Counted from the first letter of the stretch, positions 44,524-52,544 are shown. The stretch is 64,000 nt of DNA from Bradyrhizobium sp. AZCC 1721 (GCF_036924715.1 NZ_JAZHSB010000001.1:2657001-2721000); one strand, 5' to 3'. Numbers and translations are program-made. Notes: generated by a model not told the origin, from the letters alone.

Positions 44524-44547
44524 GCCGCCGCGCTTCGGCGCGGCGGC
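44524..44547 (+). other. Intra-operon hairpin with UUCG tetraloop between beta and gamma genes
   Basis: GCCGCCGCGC-TTCG-GCGCGGCGGC, a perfect 10-bp GC stem with the extra-stable UUCG loop. No U-tract follows, so it more likely protects the upstream mRNA end or paces translation than ends transcription. Confidence 0.65.
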
Positions 44548-44584
44548 ATCAGGGTAATTCCGATAACCGAAAGGCGTTGTGCAA

Positions 44585-45625
44585 ATGCCAGGCTCATCTT
44601 CAATTCTCAGGTTCGCAAATCTCAAATTCGCGGTTTTCAAGCCGCTGCTTGCCGCGCTCGCGCTGTTGTTCGTTTTCGCACAGCCCGCGGCAGCGCAGAT
44701 TTCCTTCAAGCCGACCGCCGAGGCCGTTCAGGAAGACAAGCTTCTGAACGCGCTGAAGGAGGGCGACAAGATCACCGGGCGCGTAACTATCCCCGACCGG
44801 AATGCGGCCAATCTGATCCAGCCCGCAGGGCGCGACTGGCGCGACTTCCAGCGCAGCAAGCTGCCCTGGATCGGCGGCATTGCCATTCTTGGAATGCTGG
44901 CTGTGCTCGCGATCTTCCTGATGGTGCGTGGACGAATTCGCGTGCACGGGGGATTTTCGGGCAAGACGATGCTACGCTTCGCGAGCTTCGAGCGCTTCAC
45001 GCACTGGCTCACCGCAAGCTGCTTCATCATCCTGGCGCTCTCGGGCCTGAACGTCAGCTTCGGACGCACCCTGATCCTGCCGCTGTTCGGCCCCGATGCT
45101 TTTGCGACCATGTCGGCCTGGGCCAAGCTTGCGCACAACTACCTGGCATTCCCTTTCATGCTGGGGCTTGCGATCATGTTCCTGATCTGGATCAAGGACA
45201 ACATTCCGGGCAAGCTCGATTGGGAGTGGCTCAAGCAGGGCGGGGGCCTTCTGTCTGACGACAAGCATCCGCCGGCCAAGCGTTTCAACGCGGGCCAGAA
45301 GGGGATTTTCTGGATCGTGATCATCGGCGGCGTGCTGATGTCGGTGTCCGGCTGGTTCCTGCTGTTCCCGTATCTTCCGGGCAACGTCACGGCGCTCCAG
45401 TTCTGGACCGTGATCCACGCCGTGATCGCGATGCTCTTCATCGCCGCCATGCTGGCGCACATCTATATCGGCTCGATCGGCATGGAGGGGGCGTTTGATG
45501 CAATGGGAACCGGTGAGGTCGATCTCAACTGGGCCAAGGAGCATCACGCGATCTGGGTCAAGGAACAGCAGGCAAAGGGCGAAGCTCCATCTGATGGCAC
45601 GGCCCGCGCAGTACCGGCCGAATAG
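44585..45625 (+). CDS. Formate dehydrogenase, cytochrome b556 gamma subunit
   Basis: A 346-residue inner-membrane protein. It has a signal-anchor (about residues 14-35), then an extra helix near 93-116 (IGGIAILGMLAVLAIFL), and four core helices beginning with ASFERFTHWLTASCFIILALSGL near 130. Haem ligands are expected from HW in RFTHWL, the H of LAHNYLAFPFML, and H in the late WTVIHAVIAM and AHIYIG segments. It passes electrons from the beta subunit to quinone. ATG 44585 was preferred to GTG 44579 for its spacing from AAAGGCG. Confidence 0.93.
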   Translation: MPGSSSILRFANLKFAVFKPLLAALALLFVFAQPAAAQISFKPTAEAVQEDKLLNALKEGDKITGRVTIPDRNAANLIQPAGRDWRDFQRSKLPWIGGIAILGMLAVLAIFLMVRGRIRVHGGFSGKTMLRFASFERFTHWLTASCFIILALSGLNVSFGRTLILPLFGPDAFATMSAWAKLAHNYLAFPFMLGLAIMFLIWIKDNIPGKLDWEWLKQGGGLLSDDKHPPAKRFNAGQKGIFWIVIIGGVLMSVSGWFLLFPYLPGNVTALQFWTVIHAVIAMLFIAAMLAHIYIGSIGMEGAFDAMGTGEVDLNWAKEHHAIWVKEQQAKGEAPSDGTARAVPAE

Positions 45626-45660
45626 TCCGGTCTGGCGCAAGCAAAACGTGAGGAAGTGAC

Positions 45661-45816
45661 ATGAAATCCTTTATTGCGGCTCTGGCGTTTGCCATCGTCG
45701 CTGCCGGCGGCGTTGCGATGGTGCTCAACAACATTCAGCAGTCGAGCTCCGTCGCCTATACGACCACGGGCGCCAGGGTCAGCGATCCCGGCCATCATCT
45801 GATCGGCCCGGGCTGA
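45661..45816 (+). CDS. 51-residue membrane-anchored peptide between FDH gamma and DUF971
   Basis: ATG at 45661 follows GAGGAA by 8 bp. The 51-residue product starts MKSFIAALAFAIVAAGGVAM, giving one hydrophobic helix that could be a signal peptide or an anchor, and continues with SSSVAYTTTGARVSDPGHH. It lies 35 bp after the gamma subunit and 8 bp before the DUF971 gene, on the same strand, so it is in the operon. No known family comes to mind. The gene is short enough to be missed by routine calling. Confidence 0.7.
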   Translation: MKSFIAALAFAIVAAGGVAMVLNNIQQSSSVAYTTTGARVSDPGHHLIGPG

Positions 45817-45824
45817 CGCCGGCG

Positions 45825-46211
45825 GTGGGCGTGCCTGACGTCACGCTGGCGTGGCCGGTCGAAATTCGCCTGCCGAAGGATCGCCGCACGTTGCGCGTTG
45901 CCTTTGACGATGGGCGCACATTCGATCTCTCCGCCGAATTGCTTCGGGTGACCAGCCCGTCGGCCGAAGTGCGGGGGCATTCCGAGGCCGAGCGCAAGAC
46001 CGTCGGCGGCAAACGCAATGTCACCATTCTTTCGGTCGATCCTGTCGGCAATTATGCCGTCAGAATAGGGTTCGACGACATGCACGCGACCGGCATCTAC
46101 TCCTGGGCGTTTTTGCGCGATCTCGGTGAGAATGCCGAGCGGCGCTTTCAGGACTACCTCGACGACCTGCAGGCCAAGGGGCTCGACCGCGACCGGCCGG
46201 GCGTACGCTGA
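45825..46211 (+). CDS. DUF971 domain protein (gamma-butyrobetaine hydroxylase N-terminal-like)
   Basis: A 128-residue protein with the DUF971 fold: WPVEIRLPKDRRTLRVAFDDG near residue 10, FDLSAELLRVTSPSAEVRGH near 33, and NYAVRIGFDDMHATGIYSW near 75, ending FLRDLGENAERRFQDYLDDL. DUF971 is found alone or at the N-terminus of gamma-butyrobetaine hydroxylases, and alone it has been linked to Fe-S or molybdoenzyme loci. GTG starts at 45825 or 45831. It probably serves FDH assembly. Confidence 0.85.
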   Translation: MGVPDVTLAWPVEIRLPKDRRTLRVAFDDGRTFDLSAELLRVTSPSAEVRGHSEAERKTVGGKRNVTILSVDPVGNYAVRIGFDDMHATGIYSWAFLRDLGENAERRFQDYLDDLQAKGLDRDRPGVR

Positions 46212-46223
46212 GGGCCAGCGGGA

Positions 46224-47558
46224 ATGGCATCCAGCGATTCGGCGAAAGCTTCGCGTCGCAAGGCGGGCCGGTCGGCGCTTCTGGCGCTTGCGGCCGTGCT
46301 GATCGCGCTGCCGATCGGCGCAACGGCCGCCGTCGCGCAACTCCGCGGGCATGGTGGGCCGGTTCGGGCCCTGGCGATCTCGGCCGATGGCCAAAGCGCG
46401 ATCTCCGGCAGTTTCGATTCAACCGCGATCCGCTGGTCGATGACGCGCAATGCGGCCGAGCAGGTGCTTCGTTTCCATTCCGACGCGATCAACGCGGTCG
46501 CGCTGCTCGGTGAGGGACGCGCGGCGACCGCCGGCGCCGATGGCCGCATCGCCATCTGGACCTTTGGCAAGGCAGAGCCGGACGCGGTGCTCGAAGGTCA
46601 CACGGCGCCGATCGTGGCGCTGGCCGTATCGCCTGATGGCGCGACGCTCGGGTCGGCGTCGTGGGATCACACGGTGCGGCTCTGGCCGCTCGCAGGCGGC
46701 GCGCCGCGCGTGCTCGATGAGCATACGCAGAACGTCAACGGCGTGGCGTTTACGGCCGATGGCCGCACGCTGGTCAGCGTCAGCTACGACCTCAGCGTTC
46801 GCATCTGGCCGCTGTCGGGCGCGCAGCCGCCGACGGTCGTTCCGTTGCCGACACCGCTCAACGCCGTGGCCACGGGCCGTGACGGTGAAATCGCGGTCGG
46901 CGGTGCCGATGGCAAGGTCTACTTCCTGACCGCCGGCGGCGCGCGAGCCGGTGACGTTGTGGCAGGGCCACGGCCGGTGATCTCGATTGCGATTTCGCCT
47001 GATGGCGCGCATGTGGCCGCCGCGGGCATCGGCGGCACGGTCGCGGTGATCGACCGCAAGGCGCGTACGCTCGCGCGCACGCTGGTCGGCCCGGGCCTTC
47101 CGGTCTGGTCGGTCGTATTCGCACCCGACAGCCGCACGCTGCTCACGGGCGGCGCTGACAACATCATCCGGCGCTGGAACGCCGCGACGGGCGAGCCGGT
47201 CGATCCGCTCCTCGTGGAAACGGCAGGAGATCCGCTCGCCGCCTATGCTGGCGATCGCGGCGCGGAGGTCTTTCGCGCCTGTGTGGCCTGCCATACGCTT
47301 GGTGCCGATCAGGTCAACCGCGCAGGCCCCACGCTCGCCGGCATCTTCGGCCGACGAATTGCAACCGCGCCCGGATATAATTTTTCCGAAGCGCTCAAGC
47401 GCCTCGATATCGTCTGGACGCCGGAGACGGTTTCCAAATTGTTCGAAGTCGGGCCGCAGGCCTACACGCCCGGCACCAAGATGCCGGAGCAGCGCATAGG
47501 CTCGGAGCAGGACCGCGCCGCGCTGGTGCAATTCCTCGAGCGGGCGACAAAGCGATAG
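46224..47558 (+). CDS. WD40-repeat protein fused to a C-terminal class I cytochrome c
   Basis: A 444-residue exported protein. A signal segment lies at residues 18-37. About seven WD40-type repeats follow (LRGHGGPVRALAISADG, LEGHTAPIVALAVSPDG, LDEHTQNVNGVAFTADG and others), each about 40 residues long and ending in W-type or R-type blades, forming one beta-propeller. From about residue 340 there is a cytochrome c: AEVFRACVACHTLG holds the CxxCH haem site, and the Met ligand is in GTKMPEQ. It could take electrons from FDH or another donor in the periplasm. It is 12 bp after the DUF971 gene. Confidence 0.88.
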   Translation: MASSDSAKASRRKAGRSALLALAAVLIALPIGATAAVAQLRGHGGPVRALAISADGQSAISGSFDSTAIRWSMTRNAAEQVLRFHSDAINAVALLGEGRAATAGADGRIAIWTFGKAEPDAVLEGHTAPIVALAVSPDGATLGSASWDHTVRLWPLAGGAPRVLDEHTQNVNGVAFTADGRTLVSVSYDLSVRIWPLSGAQPPTVVPLPTPLNAVATGRDGEIAVGGADGKVYFLTAGGARAGDVVAGPRPVISIAISPDGAHVAAAGIGGTVAVIDRKARTLARTLVGPGLPVWSVVFAPDSRTLLTGGADNIIRRWNAATGEPVDPLLVETAGDPLAAYAGDRGAEVFRACVACHTLGADQVNRAGPTLAGIFGRRIATAPGYNFSEALKRLDIVWTPETVSKLFEVGPQAYTPGTKMPEQRIGSEQDRAALVQFLERATKR

Positions 47559-47589
47559 AGCGCTCGGCGCGGCGACTACGCCGATTGCG

Positions 47590-47805
47590 TCAATGCTTCG
47601 CGGGTGGTGTCGAGAAGACCAGCGACATATCCTCGTATTCCTCGATCGGAAGCCTGGTGACGCCCGCGGAGGCCGGAGATTTCTTCGACAACGCCACGCC
47701 GGTGGTTACGGTAGAACGTTCATCGGAAATTGAGTACGAGCGCATCGTGGTTGCGACCGCGAGCAGGGCGACTGCCACGAATCCGGAAATCAACAGACGG
47801 TTCAT
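47590..47805 (-). CDS. Small hypothetical membrane-anchored protein
   Basis: A 71-residue protein from the ATG at 47805 with GGAGC upstream. It has an N-terminal signal-anchor (MNRLLISGFVAVALLAVAT) and then a polar tail (SDERSTVTTGVALSKKSPASA) without Cys or charge motifs. A longer frame from 47868 adds residues not typical of a signal. It is convergent with the WD40-cytochrome gene. Function unknown. Confidence 0.55.
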   Translation of the reverse strand: MNRLLISGFVAVALLAVATTMRSYSISDERSTVTTGVALSKKSPASAGVTRLPIEEYEDMSLVFSTPPAKH

Positions 47806-48396
47806 GAAATGCTCCGTTGGTTCGAAATACAGTGTGGCTTGCACCACTGCATTACGGCCAACGGTCACGCGCGAATGTGGCCTGCGTCACCTATCACGAT
47901 CTTGTTTTTTGACGATCGGGCCGGTTCCCTTGCGCGCAACGAAAACGCGCGTCCGCATTTGCCGAACGTTTCCAGCGGCGAACTACGCACATGGACCGGA
48001 AGCTGCTTACGGAGCAGGACGACGGCCGGTCCGCGGGTTGAGCGGACCCGTTGGCCGGCGCCTCAAGGCTTCCGGCAAGAACTTTTCACCCGGAGCGGCA
48101 ACGGCGATAGAGCGAACGTCCGCCGCGCATTGGGCGCGTTCGTGCTCAGTCTGATTGTCCTTGAACCTTCGCTTGACGTCGAGGCCCCCAACGGGATCGT
48201 TGACGCCGTGTTGAATGTCCCTGAAGTCGTCCACAAGATCCTCCCCGACTTCCATCGGCCCGCTCGTTCGGGAAACGCGGACCGGAGATTCAGGTTCCTC
48301 CTGCATCCGTCGGGAGGCGGCGTTAAATTGAAGCATTAAATGGAACCGGCAGTGCCCAAGCCCAATTGACTCCAGTGAAGCGAGATGGAGCGGCAG
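47806..48396. other. Intergenic region, no clear gene
   Basis: About 590 bp. A minus-strand open frame (48007-48459, 150 codons) has a protein-like middle part but no ribosome site at any of its ATG codons, and overlaps the cupin start. No repeat or terminator was seen apart from short GC palindromes. It may hold a decayed gene or a regulatory region for the cupin operon. Confidence 0.35.
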
Positions 48397-48744
48397 ATGA
48401 GCGACAGCACCGTCAAGAAGGTATCCAGCAAAACGGCACCCAAGGGAACGATGGGTCAAACCTACTATCTCGTTTCCGGCAAACGCCTCTCGATGCGCCT
48501 ATGGGAAAACGAACAGCCGCAAAGCGACGTATCCCGGCCGAGAGATTACGAAACGGTGGGCTATGTCGTGAATGGACGTGCTGAACTTGTTATCGAGGGC
48601 CAGACGATAAGGCTGGAGCCAGGCGACTCTTGGCTGGTGCCTGCGCATGCCGAACACAGCTATCGCATTCTCGAACCATTTACGGCCGTGGAGGCGACCG
48701 CACCGCCCGCGCAAGTGCATGGCCGCGACGAAGTAAAAGCGTAG
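48397..48744 (+). CDS. Cupin-domain protein
   Basis: A 115-residue single-domain cupin. Motif 1 region is YETVGYVVNGRAELVIEGQTI and motif 2 is LEPGDSWLVPAHAEHSYRI, containing the PGD turn and the metal-binding His in AEHSY. The first metal-binding His pair of motif 1 is absent (GYVVNG), so metal binding may be weak or different. ATG 48397 follows GGAG by 7 bp; an in-frame ATG at 48385 is possible. Followed 31 bp later by a small membrane-protein gene. Confidence 0.82.
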   Translation: MSDSTVKKVSSKTAPKGTMGQTYYLVSGKRLSMRLWENEQPQSDVSRPRDYETVGYVVNGRAELVIEGQTIRLEPGDSWLVPAHAEHSYRILEPFTAVEATAPPAQVHGRDEVKA

Positions 48745-48775
48745 CCGGCACACAACAAGATTTTGGGAGAACGTA

Positions 48776-48925
48776 ATGGGACTCGAAGCAGTCTATTTCA
48801 TCGGAGCGTTCGTGCTTCTTACCGCGCTGATCTATGGGACGCTGAGCTATCGTTATCGCAACAGGGCCGCGACGCAGGCCGGCGATGAAATCGTGAAGCA
48901 GCGGTATCGGGAGAACCAGGGCTGA
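48776..48925 (+). CDS. 49-residue single-helix membrane protein
   Basis: ATG at 48776 follows GGGAGAACGTA. The product starts MGLEAVYFIGAFVLLTALIY (one membrane helix), then a basic stretch SYRYRNRAATQ and a polar C-terminus. It is co-directional with the cupin gene. Many rhizobia have comparable tiny hydrophobic proteins without a name. It is too short for most gene-calling cut-offs. Confidence 0.65.
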   Translation: MGLEAVYFIGAFVLLTALIYGTLSYRYRNRAATQAGDEIVKQRYRENQG

Positions 48926-49120
48926 GGCCGGGAAAATTCGATTTTCTAACAGGAGTATCTTCAACAGGAATATCTTGGCCCGGATCAGCCAACGGATCGC
49001 GCGAATGCGCGCCCCGCGACGAGCGCAATAGCGCGTAGTGATGACAGGCTCGGTGACGTCCGCGTTGTCTCGGGCACGTGTCTACGACGATCTATATCCG
49101 ACTTCGCTGGACTGCGGGCA

Positions 49121-49348
49121 TCACAGCACGCCTTGCGCGTCCTCGGCGCCGAGTGGGGTCTTGTAACCGCCGTCGCGACCGGGGACGCCGATATGAATCT
49201 CGTGCCCTTGGCGCATCGCCAGCGACGCGGCAGCGACGGCCGCCTCGAAGGCCGCTTCCTTCGTGTCATATCTATTCTGCGCATTCCCGTCATGGAGGAC
49301 CGTCCAGCCGTCCGGCTCGGAGACGATCATGTATTCGGCCAATCCCAT
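49121..49348 (-). CDS. DUF2188-like small protein
   Basis: A 75-residue protein. YMIVSEPDGWTVLHDGN, then DTKEAAFEAAVAAASLAMRQGHEIHI and GVPGRDGGYKTP follow the DUF2188 pattern of a short strand-rich domain (WxVxxxG...A...A...A...G...V...DGxI). It is probably a small cytoplasmic protein of unknown role, common near stress genes. Weak ribosome site. Confidence 0.7.
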   Translation of the reverse strand: MGLAEYMIVSEPDGWTVLHDGNAQNRYDTKEAAFEAAVAAASLAMRQGHEIHIGVPGRDGGYKTPLGAEDAQGVL

Positions 49349-49470
49349 CGGAGCCTCCCTGCTGTTCGCAAGGCCAACGTCGAGACCGTTGCCGGGTTCC
49401 GATCGCGTGACCGCTTGGCAGGGCGTTACGCGCGCTGTGCCGGGCTCCGGGGGTATCCCTGCAGCGACGG

Positions 49471-49665
49471 TCAGGTTTTCGGGGGACGTCCACGCTTGGC
49501 AAATGTCAGTCCCTGCATGTCGGCCGCGTTCTGTAGAAGACCTGCGCGCTTCAAAGCTTCGCTTCGTGCAGGACCATGAGGCATGGCCCGCGCCTTCTCC
49601 AGCGCCGCCAGCGCTTCGGAATGCAGGTCCCGCTGGGGCCGATCTTCGACCTTTTTCTTGTCCAT
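49471..49665 (-). CDS. Small basic hypothetical protein
   Basis: A 64-residue soluble protein: basic N-terminus MDKKKVEDRPQRDLHSEA, helical centre ALAALEKARAMPHGPARSEA, and a C-terminal basic tail FAKRGRPPKT that resembles an AT-hook or DNA-contact tail. I do not recognise a named family. It is in a cluster of short genes of the same type. Confidence 0.6.
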   Translation of the reverse strand: MDKKKVEDRPQRDLHSEALAALEKARAMPHGPARSEALKRAGLLQNAADMQGLTFAKRGRPPKT

Positions 49666-49787
49666 TCAGAAAGATTAGGAGGCGGGAACATCGCCTGTCT
49701 GTACGATTCTAGACGTTGGAACCCTGATCCACCGATTTATCGGAACTAAATCCCGTGCATTCCGCTTCCAATTCTGGAGGTGTCCCA

Positions 49788-49943
49788 ATGAGCAAGGAAA
49801 AGCCCACCGATGATCCGCGCCAGCAGACCGACTGGGGATCACACAAGCAGACTGACAAGCCGTGGAAAGAGATGCCGGAGAAGGAGCAGCGGTCGTCGTC
49901 GAAAGTAGACTTGGAAAAGTGGCATGAGACCAACACCCATTAG
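49788..49943 (+). CDS. 51-residue charged hypothetical protein
   Basis: ATG 49788 with TGGAGGTG 7 bp upstream, a strong ribosome site. The product is highly polar (MSKEKPTDDPRQQTDWGSHK) and likely disordered, with Trp residues at 16 and 26 and an acidic/basic mixture similar to stress-linked disordered peptides. No family recognised. It stands alone between opposite-strand neighbours. Confidence 0.65.
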   Translation: MSKEKPTDDPRQQTDWGSHKQTDKPWKEMPEKEQRSSSKVDLEKWHETNTH

Positions 49944-49990
49944 TCTACTGCGTCTAGACGCAGTAGAATTAGCTCGGCACCGTGGGATGG

Positions 49991-50176
49991 ATGGAGACGC
50001 TGCAGATGCTTGAAGAGAAATTGAAGGAAGCAATCGTTGCTGAACTGAAACGGCAGGCAGCGAATGATCCGCGGGCGCTCAGCATCGATGACTCCGAAGG
50101 CCTCGTCGTCAAGGGCAGGATCGATCTGGACGATCTGACGATGGTGATTGCGGGAGCTGTTGCCGGAGGACCGTGA
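49991..50176 (+). CDS. Small hypothetical protein
   Basis: A 61-residue protein, METLQMLEEKLKEAIVAELK then ANDPRALSIDDSEGL and DLDDLTMVIAGAVAGGP. Helical first half and a hydrophobic C-terminus. Upstream in-frame GTG at 49982 is an alternative. No family recognised. The downstream gene begins 83 bp later. Confidence 0.55.
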   Translation: METLQMLEEKLKEAIVAELKRQAANDPRALSIDDSEGLVVKGRIDLDDLTMVIAGAVAGGP

Positions 50177-50259
50177 GCGTTTCCGCAAAGGCTGCCATCT
50201 GCTACTGCAGGAACGGAGATTGCCGCCGGGCGTTCTTTCAAAAATGGTCGGACGCGAAG

Positions 50260-50496
50260 ATGACGGAACCGCTGCCCCTGTTGATAGAGAGTTCAATTGA
50301 AATCGCCTGGGACTATCTCGAACGTACGGGAGAATTGGGCGATGCAATGGTGGCCGGCCGCTTTCTCAGCGACACGATAGAACTGATGGTGCGGCGTGGC
50401 GAGCGGCGGCGGTTGATGCTGGCCAACAAGGCAATCGCGGCCTATCAGCAATTCAGGCGGCAGCAGTCCGAACATCCGGTGCTCGCCTCGGCCTGA
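50260..50496 (+). CDS. Small hypothetical protein
   Basis: A 78-residue protein starting MTEPLPLLIESSIEIAWDYL, followed by LGDAMVAGRFLSDTIELMVRRG and RRRLMLANKAIAAYQQFRRQ. Helical and basic toward the C-terminus. A GTG start at 50173 would add 29 residues and overlap the previous gene by 4 bp; the ATG was preferred because the added part (Cys-rich, CYCRNGDC) looks unlike the remainder. Function unknown. Confidence 0.55.
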   Translation: MTEPLPLLIESSIEIAWDYLERTGELGDAMVAGRFLSDTIELMVRRGERRRLMLANKAIAAYQQFRRQQSEHPVLASA

Positions 50497-50535
50497 TGAT
50501 CCCGTTTGCGCGAGCGCAAGTTGAAGAGGCGCTTC

Positions 50536-50612
50536 TGTTTTGACGTGTTTTCTTGACGTGAACCGGTGTCCACCTCGGATCAAGTCCGGGGGAGGCTTTC
50601 GCTGGAAAACGC
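50536..50612. repeat. Dispersed intergenic repeat, copy B
   Basis: Shares with 19613-19664 the blocks TTTTCTTGACGtGAACCGGTG, TCCAC and TTTCGCTGGAAAACGCT. It carries an extra 24- to 28-base insertion containing GGATCAAGTCCGGGGGAGG between them. It lies upstream of the NUDIX gene. Confidence 0.6.
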
Positions 50613-50707
50613 TTCGCTGGTGTTCGTTTTCCCGAAGGGATCGAAGCCTGATCACCGGCGTTTAGAGCCCATGAAAATGGACGGCGAGACCGTATGGACG
50701 CGAGACC

Positions 50708-51283
50708 GTGCGCATATGCAAGGTCGAGACCATTGCTCAGGGCAAGGGAAAGCTGATCCGCGTGAGCTACGAACAGCGCAGGCGCGACGGCGAACGCCAA
50801 CGGCGCCAGCGCGAGATCTACGACAACGGCAATTCGGCCGTCATTCTTCCCTATGATGAGGATCGCAAGACCGTGCTGCTCACCCGGCAATTGCGGCTGC
50901 CAGTATTCCTGCAGGACGGCATGGAGCGAACCGTAGAGGCGTGCGCCGGCAAGCTCGATGGCGAGGAGGCCGAAGGGCGCATTGTGAAAGAGATGCAGGA
51001 AGAGCTCGGTTACAAGATCTCGAAACTGGAACGGTTGTTCGAGCTCTATGTGAGCACAGCCGCGATCATGGAAAAGGTCGCTTTCTTCACCTGTATTTAT
51101 TCGCCGGCGAACAAAGTGTCCGACGGCGGCGGGCTCAAGGAAGAGGGAGAAGATATCGAGGTAGTCGAGACCACGTTGGAAGCGGCTGCTGCGATGATCG
51201 CGACCGGCGAAATCGTCGACGCAAAGACGGTCGTTCTCATCCAATATTTGAGCAACCGCATGCAGGCGACGCCTCGCGGCTAA
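50708..51283 (+). CDS. NUDIX hydrolase (NudK/GDP-mannose pyrophosphatase-like)
   Basis: A 191-residue protein. The Nudix box is GKLDGEEAEGRIVKEMQEELGY near residue 85 (the G-x5-E-x7-RE-x-x-EE-x-G pattern; K replaces R in RE). An upstream substrate helix contains DNGNSAVILPYDEDRKTVLLTRQ, and a downstream strand has YVSTAAIMEKVAFFTC. It resembles NudK-type sugar-nucleotide pyrophosphatases. It would hydrolyse a nucleoside diphosphate sugar to monophosphates. A GTG codon starts the frame; no convincing ribosome site is seen. Confidence 0.75.
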   Translation: MRICKVETIAQGKGKLIRVSYEQRRRDGERQRRQREIYDNGNSAVILPYDEDRKTVLLTRQLRLPVFLQDGMERTVEACAGKLDGEEAEGRIVKEMQEELGYKISKLERLFELYVSTAAIMEKVAFFTCIYSPANKVSDGGGLKEEGEDIEVVETTLEAAAAMIATGEIVDAKTVVLIQYLSNRMQATPRG

Positions 51284-51470
51284 GCCGCGGCGGCGAGCAC
51301 CGGCTGTGCGAGCATTCGCTCATTGTAGGAAGTTTCGCCGTGGTCTGGCAGCGGATTCATCGCCGTGCGCGGCATCGGCTGATGCTGGCTGGGAAAGGTG
51401 GCCGCGGATAGTGCAGCACTGTATCTCTCTCCCAAAGCGGCGGCGGCTCTGCAGCCCCTTGGTGGTGCGG

Positions 51471-51650
51471 CTAGGTGAGGCGGTGGAGGTTTCCCAACGG
51501 ATTGAGCTCGCTGGGATCCTTATCCTCATCCTCGATCTTGCGCTGTTCCGCCTTGGCTTCCTCTTGCAACTTTCCGTCGCCGACGACTTCGGCGATGACT
51601 TCCTTGGTCTTCCCCGCAACTCGGCGGGTCGTCCGTTTAATGGTACCCAT
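51471..51650 (-). CDS. CsbD-family stress protein
   Basis: A 59-residue protein, ATG at 51650, starting MGTIKRTTRRVAGKTKEVIA, then EVVGDGKLQEEAKAEQRKIE. The KxxxGxxKexxGxxxgd/eg/kxxxegk pattern is that of CsbD proteins, small general-stress proteins of unknown mechanism. An AGGT lies about 9 bp upstream of the ATG. Too short for common length cut-offs. Flanked by plus-strand NUDIX and minus-strand DUF72 genes. Confidence 0.8.
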   Translation of the reverse strand: MGTIKRTTRRVAGKTKEVIAEVVGDGKLQEEAKAEQRKIEDEDKDPSELNPLGNLHRLT

Positions 51651-51817
51651 AATCGTGACCTGCGGCGGTGGGGTCTGGTCCAGGTCAATGTCCGACCGCC
51701 GCCTTCGTTCCTGTGCGCACGGGAGTGCGGTCGCGCTCCGTAATGCAACACGTGTTGTTGCTCGCAGAGAAGGGGACGCCGACTAGCCGATGGACGGCCG
51801 CGCCGCGATCAGGCGTG

Positions 51818-52540
51818 TCACATTAGCTCGATCAGGCGTCGGGCATCGGCCGGCGCGGCGCTCTTCTGGTCATTGTCGAAATAGACGAACACGTCGCAGC
51901 CCTGCCTTTTCCAGGACCTGATGTGACGGGCCCAACCGGCAAGGGCGGCCTCGCCATAGTGATCTCGATAGCGGCCTCCGGGCCCATGCCCGCGGACGTA
52001 TACGAAATCGGCGGTGCGTTTCCACGGCGCCGGTGCGTCATGATGATCGGAAATGCAAAGCGAGACGTTTTGCTCGCGCAGCAGCCGGAGGATCCTGGGC
52101 TCGTACCAGCTCGGATGCCTGAATTCGAAGCTGTACCGGCGCTTCTTCGAGAGCAGCTTGAAGAACGAGGCAAGCCGGTCGGCGTTGGCCTGGAAATTCG
52201 GTGGTAGCTGAAACAGCACCGGTCCCGCCTTCCTGCCGAGCAGGGAGAGGCGGCTTTCGAGCAGTTCGAGGCTGTTGACCGAATTCTCCGAGAGCCGCTT
52301 CCAATGCGTGATGAATTTGGATGCCTTCCAGGCGAATACGAAATTGCTTCCGGTCTGCGCGCGCCAGGCCTTTACCGCTTCCGGCGTCGGCGTCCGGTAA
52401 AACACCCCGTTCAGTTCGGTGGTGGGGAATTGACCGGCGTAAAATTGTAATTGCTCCTTGAGCGGCAGTCCCTTTGGAAAGAACGGCCCGCGCCAGGAAT
52501 CGTATTGCCAACCCGACGTGCCGATCAGGACCCGCGGCAT
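51818..52540 (-). CDS. DUF72-domain protein
   Basis: A 240-residue TIM-barrel-like protein. It begins with VLIGTSGWQYDSWRGPFFPKG, then FPTTELNGVFYRTP and FVFAWKASKFITHWKRL, and has LFQLPPNFQANADRLASF near 110 and YSFEFRHPSWYEP near 135, all DUF72 hallmarks (YecE family). The metal or nucleic-acid role of the family is unresolved. It starts 4 bp after the tiny ORF at 52545-52631. Confidence 0.93.
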   Translation of the reverse strand: MPRVLIGTSGWQYDSWRGPFFPKGLPLKEQLQFYAGQFPTTELNGVFYRTPTPEAVKAWRAQTGSNFVFAWKASKFITHWKRLSENSVNSLELLESRLSLLGRKAGPVLFQLPPNFQANADRLASFFKLLSKKRRYSFEFRHPSWYEPRILRLLREQNVSLCISDHHDAPAPWKRTADFVYVRGHGPGGRYRDHYGEAALAGWARHIRSWKRQGCDVFVYFDNDQKSAAPADARRLIELM

Positions 52541-52544
52541 GGCA

